Source: Pelomonas candidula (GTDB lineage: Bacteria; Pseudomonadota; Gammaproteobacteria; Burkholderiales; Burkholderiaceae_C). Taken from it: a stretch of 64,000 nt of DNA. Of the stretch, positions 7,256-15,251 are shown piece by piece (position 1 is the first letter of the stretch; the number at the start of each line of letters is the position of its first letter). The stretch spans positions 1 to 64,000 of the forward strand of contig NZ_JBIGIC010000007.1 of the NCBI RefSeq assembly GCF_043555985.1. The letters are read 5' to 3'. The notes below the pieces were generated by a model that had not been told where the DNA came from, ran no database searches, and saw nothing but the letters and a program-made list of their open reading frames with translations. The translations under genes were made by a program, and so were the position numbers.

Positions 7256-9495
7256 TGCACAACCAGCTCTTCAAGCTCCTGGAACCCGAGCACGGCGCGG
7301 TCTACGCGGCCGGCCTGTACCGTGTCATCCTCAATGAGCCCGGGATGGGAAAAGTCGTCGCGGTCCACCTGGATCCACCGGAAAGGCAGCCAGAACGCAA
7401 GTGTGGTCGACGGCGCCTTGAGCGAACGCTGCGGGCTCGTAAGAAAACTGCGATGCCTCTCGTTGGGGCGCTCATCTGGATGGATGCCGAAGAACTCAAG
7501 CGTCTCGACGCCGCCAACCTACTGATGTCCATCGAGCTGGACCGCGATCCGGTGTGCTTCAGTCCACTGCAAAATGCGCACCGACAGCGGGAGTACGAGC
7601 GTCGCATCGCCGCCATGGCCGGCTTCCTGGACTTCAAGCGGCTTGAGGAAGGAATCCTCGTGCACCAGGGCTTGGGCGGACTGGTCAAGGAGGCCATGTC
7701 CGCCGCTGGCGTGAGCCGGACCTATGTCTACAAACAATGGTCAACGCTTGCTCGCCTCGGCATCAGCGAGTTGAGTCTGTACCCTCGTCAGGACTTGTCT
7801 GGCGGGCCCGGTCAGCGTCGATTCTGCGGCCCGGGTGGCCGCAAGAAGCCCGGGCCCAAAACGATTGAGGAACGCATCGCCAAAGCGTTCGGCAAGCCCA
7901 TCGATCCTCCACAGCCGGGCATGACGGAGGAGTGGCAGGACCGAATGCTCGCAGCGGACCGCAAGATCCAGGCGCCCACGCTCAGCCTTCGCGCCCGATA
8001 CGAGCAGGTCATCAAGACGGCCTTCGTGCTCAAGTACAAGCAGGTTGGCCGCGAGGTCGTCCCTGTTGAGTTGAAGGAAGGGGCCTACCCCAACTTCGCT
8101 CAGTTCAAATGGCTGATCACGACGCGCAAGTCCGCGCTCGAATGCATCCAAGAACGCACGACCAAGGGACACTTTGATCGCGCGCTGCGCGGCCTGACAG
8201 GCAAGAGCTGGAAGGGCGTCCCAGGCCCGGGCCATACCTGGGCCATCGACTCGACCGTTGGTGACATCTACTTGCGATCGTCAGTCAATCGCGCCTGGAT
8301 CATCGGGCGCCCGATTGTCTACATCATTGTTGACGTCTGGTCCACGGCCATCGTCGGCTTCTATGTCTGCCTTTCCGGCCCGAGCTGGGCGACCGCGAAG
8401 ATCAGCCTGTTCAATGCCATCGCCGATCCGCAGACGATGGGCGCGCTGTGGGGGTACCAGCCGCTGATCTCCCTGGATCCGCACCCGACGCTCTGCTACT
8501 GCCTGCTGTGCGACCGTGGTGAGTACCTGAGCTTGGCTGCGCGCCAGACGCTTCTCAAGCTTGAAGGCTGCGGCAGCTACGCGCCGCCGTACCGGCCCGA
8601 CCTGAAAGGCCTCGTCGAGGTCTTGCATCGGATCATGAAAGATCAGCAGTTCCCGTTCATCCCCGGTGCCATCGACTTCAGGCGCGCGGAATATGAGTTG
8701 CGGCGCGTCCGCATGGAAGACAGCGCTTACACACTGCCGGAGTACGTCCAGCATCTCCACGAGATCTTCTGGCGCTACAACCTGACCGCCGATCGCAACC
8801 ATCGGCTGGACGTCCACATGATCGGCGAAGGTGTCTATCCGAGCCCCGCCGGCTTGTGGCGCTATGGGCATCAGATCGGCCTCGGCTTCAGCCGATCAAC
8901 GCCTACCGCCGACCTGATCCAGCATTTGCTGCCTGAGACCGGTGGGCGCATCAAAAAGGACGGCGTCTACGTCGGCGGCCAATGCTACGAGGCGCCACAA
9001 CTGCCTGGGCTCGACTGGACCGCGAAGGCGCGCAATCTTGGATACCAAGATGTCACGGCCCGCTATTACCCAGGCAGCATTTCCCGCGTCTGGACACCGC
9101 ATCCTGTGGGAAAAGGCTTTTTAGAACTCAAGATCTCTGACCAGGCGCGAGCCTCAAGCGAACTCACCTTCGACGAGGTCGCAGATGCCTTCGCCTACCA
9201 GAAGCTGAGCAGCAACAGGCAGGAGCACGTTCGTCTCATCGCCCGGCTGGAGTCCATGCTGCGAGAAGGCTGGATTCGGCGCAATGCCATGGACGCGACG
9301 GCAGAGGCGATATCGCGCGCCAAGGGGGCGGCGCCGTCGGCCACCCTCGCCCGCGAGATAGAAAAGTCGCTGGGCGGCCTCGCTTCGGAAGCGGACTCAG
9401 CGCCGGCATCAGCCTCTGCCTCGGCCAGTGACGAGGAGGAGTACTTCGAAATCATGAACGACATCATGGCAGCAGCGAACAACCATGACGACTGA
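7246..9495 (+). CDS. tnsB: TnsB-like DDE transposase
   Basis: A 749-aa transposase of the Mu/Tn7/retroviral-integrase fold. Catalytic residues are clear: D335 in TWAIDSTVG, D423 in LLCDRGEY and E458 in LKGLVEVLHR, with the exact 35-residue D-E spacing of this superfamily. The N-terminal ~200 residues hold DNA-binding HTH segments (for example AMSAAGVSRTYVYKQW, ~150-165) expected to bind the terminal repeats. The C-terminal ~60 residues are Ala/Ser-rich and end in an acidic tail, the place where Tn7 TnsB contacts TnsC. It starts inside the tnsA stop region and overlaps tnsC, so the three genes are translationally coupled. Confidence 0.93.
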   Translation: MELMHNQLFKLLEPEHGAVYAAGLYRVILNEPGMGKVVAVHLDPPERQPERKCGRRRLERTLRARKKTAMPLVGALIWMDAEELKRLDAANLLMSIELDRDPVCFSPLQNAHRQREYERRIAAMAGFLDFKRLEEGILVHQGLGGLVKEAMSAAGVSRTYVYKQWSTLARLGISELSLYPRQDLSGGPGQRRFCGPGGRKKPGPKTIEERIAKAFGKPIDPPQPGMTEEWQDRMLAADRKIQAPTLSLRARYEQVIKTAFVLKYKQVGREVVPVELKEGAYPNFAQFKWLITTRKSALECIQERTTKGHFDRALRGLTGKSWKGVPGPGHTWAIDSTVGDIYLRSSVNRAWIIGRPIVYIIVDVWSTAIVGFYVCLSGPSWATAKISLFNAIADPQTMGALWGYQPLISLDPHPTLCYCLLCDRGEYLSLAARQTLLKLEGCGSYAPPYRPDLKGLVEVLHRIMKDQQFPFIPGAIDFRRAEYELRRVRMEDSAYTLPEYVQHLHEIFWRYNLTADRNHRLDVHMIGEGVYPSPAGLWRYGHQIGLGFSRSTPTADLIQHLLPETGGRIKKDGVYVGGQCYEAPQLPGLDWTAKARNLGYQDVTARYYPGSISRVWTPHPVGKGFLELKISDQARASSELTFDEVADAFAYQKLSSNRQEHVRLIARLESMLREGWIRRNAMDATAEAISRAKGAAPSATLAREIEKSLGGLASEADSAPASASASASDEEEYFEIMNDIMAAANNHDD

Positions 9496-10756
9496 CGCCC
9501 TCTTCGACGATCCCTACGACGGAAATCCGCTGGTCACGGGCTTAGGGCCGCTGATCTCGCCAGTCACGGCCCTTGCCCAACTGACCAGCATCCCACGGCG
9601 GCCCAACGAAATTGCCAGCATGCCCAAGCACGTTCGGTTGCACCACCTGATGCGGCTGATCGACTTGCACATTCCGGCAGCAGAGGAAGGTCGCTTGCGC
9701 CAAACCATCGACTTGATGCTGCGGCAAGGCTATCGCCACCGCGATCCAAGAGACGCCAGGTCATGGCGGCCGATCAGTGGCGAGTGGCTGCCGACGGGCG
9801 CGCAGTTAACTCCAGCCTCGGCCGCCGTCGTGGTGGGTCACAGCGGCGTCGGCAAGTCCCAGTCGATTCGCCGCAGCCTGTTGTCCTATCCATCGCAGCT
9901 GATCGTTCACAACAGCTTTCCGCAGATGGTGGGCGAGCATACGCAGGTGGTGTGGCAATCGATCGACGTACCGCCCGGTGGTCGATCGGTTGATCTTGGC
10001 GCGGCCCTGATGATCGCCTGGGACCACAGCACGGGAGCGGCACGGTTCAAGGACTCCCTGAAACGACCGAGGCGCGACGGCTCGCAGATGCTGGACGAGT
10101 GGCGGCACGTCGCCCTTAGCCATTTTCTCGGAATCCTGCATCTGGACGAGGTCCAGAACTTCTTCAAGCTGGCCGCACTCAAGAAGCGCAGCAAACGCGG
10201 TGGCGATGCGGATGCCCCTGAGCTGAGCATCGTCGAAGACCTGTGCCTCAAGTGGCTCCTGGTGCTGATCAACACTTGGCAGATTCCCGTCTTGATCTCG
10301 GGGACCCCGGACGGCGTCGGCGCTTTGACACGACGCTTCGCCAATGCGCAGCGGTTTTCGACGATGGGTTATCACCGGTTCGAACGCTTCGAGAGTGCCG
10401 GGGACAAGGGCTTCAGGCTGGGTATCCTGAAGGAACTTGTTGAGCATCAGTACGTGCAGCAGAAGCTGCCGATGTCCGACGAGTTGGCCTCGCTCGTGAT
10501 CGAGCTCACGGCCGGTATTCCTCGCATCATCATTGCGCTATGGATTGCGGCGCACCGCGTGGCGTTTTCTCGCAAGGACGACGCATTGACATTGGACGAT
10601 CTTCGGCGGGCGGCAGAAAAATATCTGGCACCGGTGAAGCAGGCCGTCGCAGCTCTCAACAGCGATTTGCCGCACCGGATGGCTCGTTATGAGGATCTGG
10701 TTCCTCGGGAAGATGCGTTTTGGGGACTGTTTTGGACGTCGATGGCCAGCGATTGA
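9485..10756 (+). CDS. tnsC: TnsC-like AAA+ ATPase, transposition regulator
   Basis: A 423-aa AAA+ protein. Walker A is GHSGVGKS at 118-125 and Walker B is ILHLDE ending at D211-E212, followed by QNF. In Tn7 and related elements TnsC oligomerises on DNA, links the TniQ-family target selector to TnsA/TnsB and mediates target immunity. The ISGTPDG stretch (~272-278) fits sensor 1. The ATG overlaps the last 11 bp of tnsB, so it belongs to the same operon. No tniQ gene follows it directly; both tniQ genes are ~7-9 kb away in the opposite orientation. Confidence 0.92.
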   Translation: MTTDALFDDPYDGNPLVTGLGPLISPVTALAQLTSIPRRPNEIASMPKHVRLHHLMRLIDLHIPAAEEGRLRQTIDLMLRQGYRHRDPRDARSWRPISGEWLPTGAQLTPASAAVVVGHSGVGKSQSIRRSLLSYPSQLIVHNSFPQMVGEHTQVVWQSIDVPPGGRSVDLGAALMIAWDHSTGAARFKDSLKRPRRDGSQMLDEWRHVALSHFLGILHLDEVQNFFKLAALKKRSKRGGDADAPELSIVEDLCLKWLLVLINTWQIPVLISGTPDGVGALTRRFANAQRFSTMGYHRFERFESAGDKGFRLGILKELVEHQYVQQKLPMSDELASLVIELTAGIPRIIIALWIAAHRVAFSRKDDALTLDDLRRAAEKYLAPVKQAVAALNSDLPHRMARYEDLVPREDAFWGLFWTSMASD

Positions 10757-10838
10757 ATGACCTCTCGCCATTGACGAAAGGTGAAGGAATTGATCGACCG
10801 CTAGCTGACCACTTCGAACGGCAGGTCCGCCGCGATTC

Positions 10839-11048
10839 TGTTGAAAAACTCGGATTTGGCGAGATCTTGCGCGAGATTCGGCCCTCAGGGGCTCACGGCA
10901 TCTTGCAGGACGTCCCGCCGGTCCAAAGGCTAACGCGATCGCGCCTGAGACCCTTTGCGCGGCGCTGAAGGCCATTGCCGTTTGCCGCATGACCCGTGGC
11001 CGCAAATCGACTCTGTTCGACGGCTGTGCTCAATCGAGTTTTTCAACA
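10839..11048. repeat. Inverted-repeat-bounded 210-bp segment, possible MITE or IS remnant
   Basis: TGTTGAAAAACTCG (10839-10852) and its exact reverse complement CGAGTTTTTCAACA (11035-11048) bound a non-coding 210-bp segment. GTTGAAAAACTC-type tips are common at ends of several IS families (IS5/IS1182-like, from memory). No transposase fragment is seen inside. Confidence 0.45.
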
Positions 11049-11237
11049 AAATCCAGCGGTTGCTGTCGGTCGCGGCCGGCGGACCAACATGTGGTCTTGG
11101 CCACATTGCTGTCAGCGAGACCGCGGCGTTCGTTCTCGCCGGACTACCGCTCACGGCGGTTCAACTGACCTCGGCAGTGATGGCCCCGGACATGGCAGTC
11201 CAAGCGGCCGCCATCTGCTTCGTCGAACAGGGATTAC

Positions 11238-11325
11238 CGTTAAGGGGCGTTGGACACCTGCCCTCAGGTCGTGGCCGAGCAACGCGCCGCGCGTGCGCCG
11301 GGCAGGTGTCCCACAACCCTTAACG
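11238..11325. repeat. 26-bp imperfect inverted repeat, possible miniature element
   Basis: The arms 11238-11263 (CGTTAAGGGGCGTTGGACAC then CTGCCC) and 11300-11325 match in 23 of 26 positions when one is reverse-complemented, around a 36-bp GC-rich spacer. The arms share GGACACCTGCCC exactly. It could be a very short MITE, a pair of IS ends after deletion, or a large terminator-like hairpin downstream of both tnsC and the convergent cargo operon. Confidence 0.45.
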
Positions 11326-11398
11326 AAAGCGGACACAACGCAGGGTGCGCGCCTCTTCATGAGGAGCTCACTCCCATGCGCACCCACGCAATTGACGC

Positions 11399-11632
11399 TT
11401 AGGAATTGTGCTGAGCAAACACGGCTAGCTGCCACTGTATGGGCCGTCCCGGAGGATGCTGTGAGTGCCCTTGTGGAGGCAGTGTATGACCGTAAGCAAT
11501 CGCAATCTCGTGCCCGCAAACTGCGCACCTGTATATGCCAGCATAGGGCGCCTCCACGCCAGGCACATGTATTTGGTCGAATGCAGCATCGCTGCTTTGC
11601 CTAAGCAATTGCGCGTTTTTGTACAGGGCCAT
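11399..11632 (-). CDS. Small C-x2-C/H-x2-H zinc-ribbon-like protein
   Basis: A 77-aa protein starting at the ATG at 11632, chosen because AAGGTGG lies about 7 bases upstream. It contains YRCAVCGHEI (C-x2-C), then a Pro-rich LPPQGHSQHP (H-x2-H) and an IQWQLAVF strand, an arrangement able to bind one zinc ion. I remember widely scattered bacterial proteins with this LPPQ-H-x2-H signature that have no assigned function. It is the last gene of the leftward operon, 74 bp after the E2-E1-JAB gene, so it probably belongs to that module, perhaps as substrate, adaptor or small regulator. Confidence 0.7.
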   Translation of the reverse strand: MALYKNAQLLRQSSDAAFDQIHVPGVEAPYAGIYRCAVCGHEIAIAYGHTLPPQGHSQHPPGRPIQWQLAVFAQHNS

Positions 11633-11706
11633 ACAGGTCCACCTTTCTCGATCTAGCTCTATTACCTTAAGAAAGCGGCGCGCAAGTCCCCTGACCGCCG
11701 CGGGCT

Positions 11707-13977
11707 TCATTCAGCTCGTGCGTAAGCGACTTCAACGTGGAAACCATTGGGCGTCCAGACCAGTGACACCATCGGAGCTCCTGCAGCGAACGCTGCCAAG
11801 ATGGCCAGTGTCTTCTTGTCCGTGCCGGAGTGTTTCCCGCCCATGGGATGCGTGTGCCATGTGCCCACGTACGAGAGATAGCCAATCGAGTCTTCGCGCG
11901 CGGAGTTCAACGTTTGCTCGAGGCCCTGAGTACCGAGCTTGAATTCCACCCGTGAGCGCGTGCTGTCGGGCGGAGCATCTACCAAGTCCGAAATGCAGAT
12001 GGTGCGGGAGAACTCGTCGACGTGCCCGAGAAGCACGCCGCCCGTCTCCAGCTTACCCCAGCGCGCGGCGTCGGCCTTGATTGCTTCCACGACGCGCGAA
12101 GACAGCCGCAAGTCCCAGCCGAGCGGCCCCGAAGTGAGCGCGGTGACAGGGAGCACGTCGCTGGCCTGCCACTGCATGCCGATGCCCTCGGACAGGCCCA
12201 CGAATAAGCCTCCGGCAGTTGGTAAGCCCGCGGCTAACCACTTCTCCACTTGCATTGCCATCATCGCCGTGGACCTCGAGAGCGTGCTGTCGGACATGGG
12301 CATCGTGAATGATGCGCAGTTGTCGCCGATGAAAACACGCCGCGGGTCGCGCGAGCCAAAGCCCACTGCTTCGCGCAGCTTGTGGTCGTTGCGGCACATG
12401 GCAAACAATTCAGCCATCAAGTCATCGCAGCGCGGCGTCCGGCCAGGCCCCTCGAGGAGAAGAAGCGCAACTTGCCCTTGCCCGTACAGCATTGCCCTGC
12501 AATAGCGGCCGGCGTGAGCACCTGCAAGGTTTGATGATGCTACCGCCGCGGCGGCAACCCGCAGGGAAGCCGTCGCGTCCAGAATCAACTTGCAGTTGGA
12601 TGGCAGGCCCTCTCCAAAAGATTGCTGATGGCGAGCAAGGAAGGCCACGGCATCTCCCTCCAGAGCACGAGTGCCGGGGTGGCCGAGCGTCTTGAACAGC
12701 GCCTGCATCTCGGATGCCTTCATCAGGGCAAGACGCCGCCCGACGTTCAGTGCATGGCGCGCCGTGTTGTGCGGCTCGAAGTACTCGTTGTCCAGGAAAA
12801 CTGCGTTGCCGAACCCGGCTCGCCCGAGGTGTGCGGCGACCTTGGAGCCGACGCTGCCGCAGCCAATGAGGAGGTAGCCCGCCGTCGTATCCACGTCTGC
12901 GTATCCTGAGACAGCTGCGAGCAGGGACGGGGATAGTTCACGCGAATGCAATGCTCCCGACACCTTCGCGGTCTTCAGCGACCTCACCGTCGCTGCTTTG
13001 GGCACGCGCAGCACGTACGGGATGAACTCCACGTCGCGGTGGTGGTCGGCGACGAGCTTGAAAGGTCTGCGCGCAGCGAGCACGACGCCGAAGCAGATCT
13101 CAGATGCCCAAGGCCAGTCTTTGCCGGGCTTTGGAAGGCAGGCCTCTAGCCAGGCGTCCACCTCCTGCTCGAGCTGTTTTGCGTCGATGCCCAACTCCGC
13201 GGCGCGGGCTAGTAGCGATGCCCCGTCGACCACCGTGTCAGGCCGATAGTCGCCCAAGGCAGGCCTCTCGCCGTCAACCGACTTCGCGCAGGCGAAGAAC
13301 ACCGTCGTCGTCCCCCGCGCCCATTCGTCCTTCGGGTTGTCCTTTTCGTTCAACGTGCTGAACTGCGGCGACGTCCCCGCAGTGGAAAGCTTGGGCTCGA
13401 ACCAGGCGAGGGCCTTCTTCACGGCGACGTACGACTCCATCGTCAGGACCGAGCCGTCAGTCGGCAGCACCTCTAGCGCAGAGTACGCGTCAAAGCGCAG
13501 CCAGGCAGTGGTGTCGTCTCGACGCGTGGGTTCCCAGCCGTGGTCGGGCTTGATTAGGAAGCCGTTGGCAGCGTCAGAGAGCCACTGCACCGTCTGGTCG
13601 ACAACTTCCTCAAAACCGAAACGATGCATCAACTCGTCCACGTTCCCCTCGGAGATGCATGGCGGCACGCGTTCGTTGGCGTCGTGCGGGTTGATGTGCG
13701 GCAGGTTCGACGGGAACTTGGCGCGCAGCGTCGGTGTGGGCGCGCGGGAGGGGTAGTCGGCTGGGAACGTGAACCTGACGGTCTCCACCGCTTTAACGCC
13801 GGAGGCCGACTGACCTTTCGAGCGTGCCCGCGTGGGCAGCGGGACCTCAACGTCGATGTCGATGGCGTGCCCGCCGCCCCGCCGCTCGCGGAACTCGCCA
13901 ACCTTCCTGACCGCAGGGTGCAATCCTAGTACGCGTTGAGCTTCGAGTAGCGGCTGCGAAAGACGACCTTTCTTCAT
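11707..13977 (-). CDS. E2-E1-JAB triple-fusion ubiquitin-like conjugation enzyme
   Basis: A 756-aa protein joining three ubiquitin-pathway activities. Residues ~10-140 look like an E2 domain (FPADYPSRAPTPTL, then FPSNLPHINP and a candidate catalytic Cys107 in VPPCISEG). Residues ~365-590 are an E1/ThiF adenylating domain with GCGSVGSK (G372-K379), D396 in LDNEYFE and the N404/R407 pair; Cys554 (GDNCASF) is a candidate thioester cysteine. Residues ~640-756 are a JAB/JAMM metallopeptidase with E644 (ETGGVLLG), HTHP (H708, H710), S717 and D720. The start is the ATG of an ATGA overlap with the upstream metallo-beta-lactamase gene. Type II CBASS uses separate E2-E1 (Cap2) and JAB (Cap3) proteins; no CD-NTase gene is seen here. 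I recall E2-E1-JAB fusions beside metallo-beta-lactamases being noted by Iyer, Burroughs and Aravind. Confidence 0.85.
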   Translation of the reverse strand: MKKGRLSQPLLEAQRVLGLHPAVRKVGEFRERRGGGHAIDIDVEVPLPTRARSKGQSASGVKAVETVRFTFPADYPSRAPTPTLRAKFPSNLPHINPHDANERVPPCISEGNVDELMHRFGFEEVVDQTVQWLSDAANGFLIKPDHGWEPTRRDDTTAWLRFDAYSALEVLPTDGSVLTMESYVAVKKALAWFEPKLSTAGTSPQFSTLNEKDNPKDEWARGTTTVFFACAKSVDGERPALGDYRPDTVVDGASLLARAAELGIDAKQLEQEVDAWLEACLPKPGKDWPWASEICFGVVLAARRPFKLVADHHRDVEFIPYVLRVPKAATVRSLKTAKVSGALHSRELSPSLLAAVSGYADVDTTAGYLLIGCGSVGSKVAAHLGRAGFGNAVFLDNEYFEPHNTARHALNVGRRLALMKASEMQALFKTLGHPGTRALEGDAVAFLARHQQSFGEGLPSNCKLILDATASLRVAAAAVASSNLAGAHAGRYCRAMLYGQGQVALLLLEGPGRTPRCDDLMAELFAMCRNDHKLREAVGFGSRDPRRVFIGDNCASFTMPMSDSTLSRSTAMMAMQVEKWLAAGLPTAGGLFVGLSEGIGMQWQASDVLPVTALTSGPLGWDLRLSSRVVEAIKADAARWGKLETGGVLLGHVDEFSRTICISDLVDAPPDSTRSRVEFKLGTQGLEQTLNSAREDSIGYLSYVGTWHTHPMGGKHSGTDKKTLAILAAFAAGAPMVSLVWTPNGFHVEVAYARAE

Positions 13978-15167
13978 CCGTGCGGGTGCGGAGTGCGCGC
14001 GGCGGCCGAGATGCCCAGGTTCTTCGCGTCGCTGGCCTTCTTCGCAGGCATCGTCGGACCTTCTGCGGTCACGTCGAACTTGAGAGGGGCCTGCGAGGTC
14101 TTGCTCGGGTACTCCCCCGTACACATGACGGTGCCCTTAACGTCCTTGACAATTTTCTCGTATTCGAGCTTGGCCCCCCAGCACGGCGGGTCGTCCTTGT
14201 CGTCCTTGATTTCCTTGCAGCTGGCCACGATGAACGCACCGTCCAGGGTTTGGGCAAGCGCATTACGCGCATCGTCATTGACCTTGGCGGTCGTGCCCTT
14301 CTCGCTCGCATCGCCCCAGCTCTCGTACGACAGCGACCGCCACGAGCAGTGATGGGGCGCTTGCAGGACGTCGTAGCGCAGCACGTCGGGGTTCTTCTTG
14401 TGCTTCTTCCAGAGCCGTTGCCAGATTTCGACCCCGGCATCCCCGCCGGTCAGGAAGCGGCAGGCGCCCGGAGTCTTGGCATCGGCGGAGATGGACATGT
14501 TCAGGATGACACTTGACTCGTTCTTGGCGAGCAGTTCGTCTTCCGCATCGTCGGCAGCCGGCAACGGCCCCAGCATGGTCCCCGTGAAGTACGCAGACAC
14601 GTCCTGCTCGTTCACTTTGCTGAAGGCTTCGTCGACCTTGATGAGGATGCCGCCCAGGTCCCCGGACTCGTCGTCCTCGCCGAACACCAGCACGCGGTCG
14701 CCTTCGGCCACGCCGACGTACTTTTTCTTGCGGCTGACCTCGATGCGACGGCGCGCTTCCTTGTTGAACACCTTGGCGTCATCCGTCAACTTGTGCACCT
14801 TCGACGCGCGGCGCTCGACGATGAGCGAGCACCAGAGCTCGCGGATGACGATGCGGCGCTCGTTGTAGGGCTTCTTGTCATCGGGGTACTCGGACAACGG
14901 CCCGACGTAGAAGTGCTTCTCGAAGCCCATGATGTGGTCGTCATCGGGGTGGCTGTTCAGGAACGCGTCCACATACGGCCGACCCTTGTCGTCCTTCTTG
15001 AGCATGTCCCGCAAGTCCTTGGCGACGTCCCGGGTCTTGTCGTTCGTGTCGTCCGCTGCGGCGCGGACTTTGATGTCGACCAGGATGGTCGTGCCTGCCA
15101 AGTCGGCAAGCTGGACAAGCGTCATGTCGCCGTTGTCGACGGGAAAGAAGGTGATGCTGGCGGCCAT
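13974..15167 (-). CDS. Metallo-beta-lactamase-fold protein, ComEC-like type
   Basis: A 397-aa soluble protein with the fold's landmarks: a leading strand FFPVDNGDMTLVQL ending in TILVDIK, the metal motif SHPDDDHIMGF (H73, D75, D77, H78), a later LTGGDAG and a histidine in QAPHHCSW. The order resembles the metallo-hydrolase domain of ComEC/Rec2, a family with nuclease and phosphodiesterase members. It has no signal peptide. The ~25-residue C-terminal tail is flexible, basic and ends in Pro-His-Pro-His-Gly. It is first in the leftward operon and shares an ATGA overlap with the E2-E1-JAB gene, which argues for joint function. The role (effector nuclease, second-messenger hydrolase or conjugation substrate) is not decided by sequence. 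Confidence 0.82.
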   Translation of the reverse strand: MAASITFFPVDNGDMTLVQLADLAGTTILVDIKVRAAADDTNDKTRDVAKDLRDMLKKDDKGRPYVDAFLNSHPDDDHIMGFEKHFYVGPLSEYPDDKKPYNERRIVIRELWCSLIVERRASKVHKLTDDAKVFNKEARRRIEVSRKKKYVGVAEGDRVLVFGEDDESGDLGGILIKVDEAFSKVNEQDVSAYFTGTMLGPLPAADDAEDELLAKNESSVILNMSISADAKTPGACRFLTGGDAGVEIWQRLWKKHKKNPDVLRYDVLQAPHHCSWRSLSYESWGDASEKGTTAKVNDDARNALAQTLDGAFIVASCKEIKDDKDDPPCWGAKLEYEKIVKDVKGTVMCTGEYPSKTSQAPLKFDVTAEGPTMPAKKASDAKNLGISAAARTPHPHG

Positions 15168-15224
15168 GAGTTCTGCCCTCTACAATGGATGGTCAGGATT
15201 AGTTTACATCAGCCAAACAGACGG

Positions 15225-15239
15225 GGCAACTAGCTTGCC
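15225..15239. promoter_or_regulatory. Palindromic operator candidate between the MBL operon and the WYL regulator
   Basis: GGCAA-CTAGC-TTGCC is a 5-5-5 perfect inverted repeat in the 84-bp divergent spacer (15168-15251), 13 bp before the regulator's ATG. WYL-domain repressors of defence operons (BrxR, CapW) bind such palindromes in the intergenic region and control both sides. Confidence 0.5.
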
Positions 15240-15251
15240 TAAAGCCAGTTT

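Larger units (their letters stand above)
10757..11398. other. Non-coding stretch between tnsC and the cargo operon
   Basis: No frame in these 640 bp has a credible start plus product. It contains two pairs of inverted repeats (10839-10852 with 11035-11048, and 11238-11263 with 11300-11325; listed separately) and looks like debris of small mobile elements at the cargo-insertion side of tnsC. Confidence 0.5.

Noticed and set aside
10996..11604. 202-codon frame between tnsC and the cargo operon
   Set aside because: No recognisable domain, Arg/Ser/Pro-rich composition, and it overlaps two inverted repeats and the small zinc-ribbon-like gene on the other strand.
13978..14124. Longer N terminus for the E2-E1-JAB protein
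   Set aside because: The extra 49 residues are low-complexity and lie in the MBL coding region; the ATGA overlap at 13977 gives a much better start.
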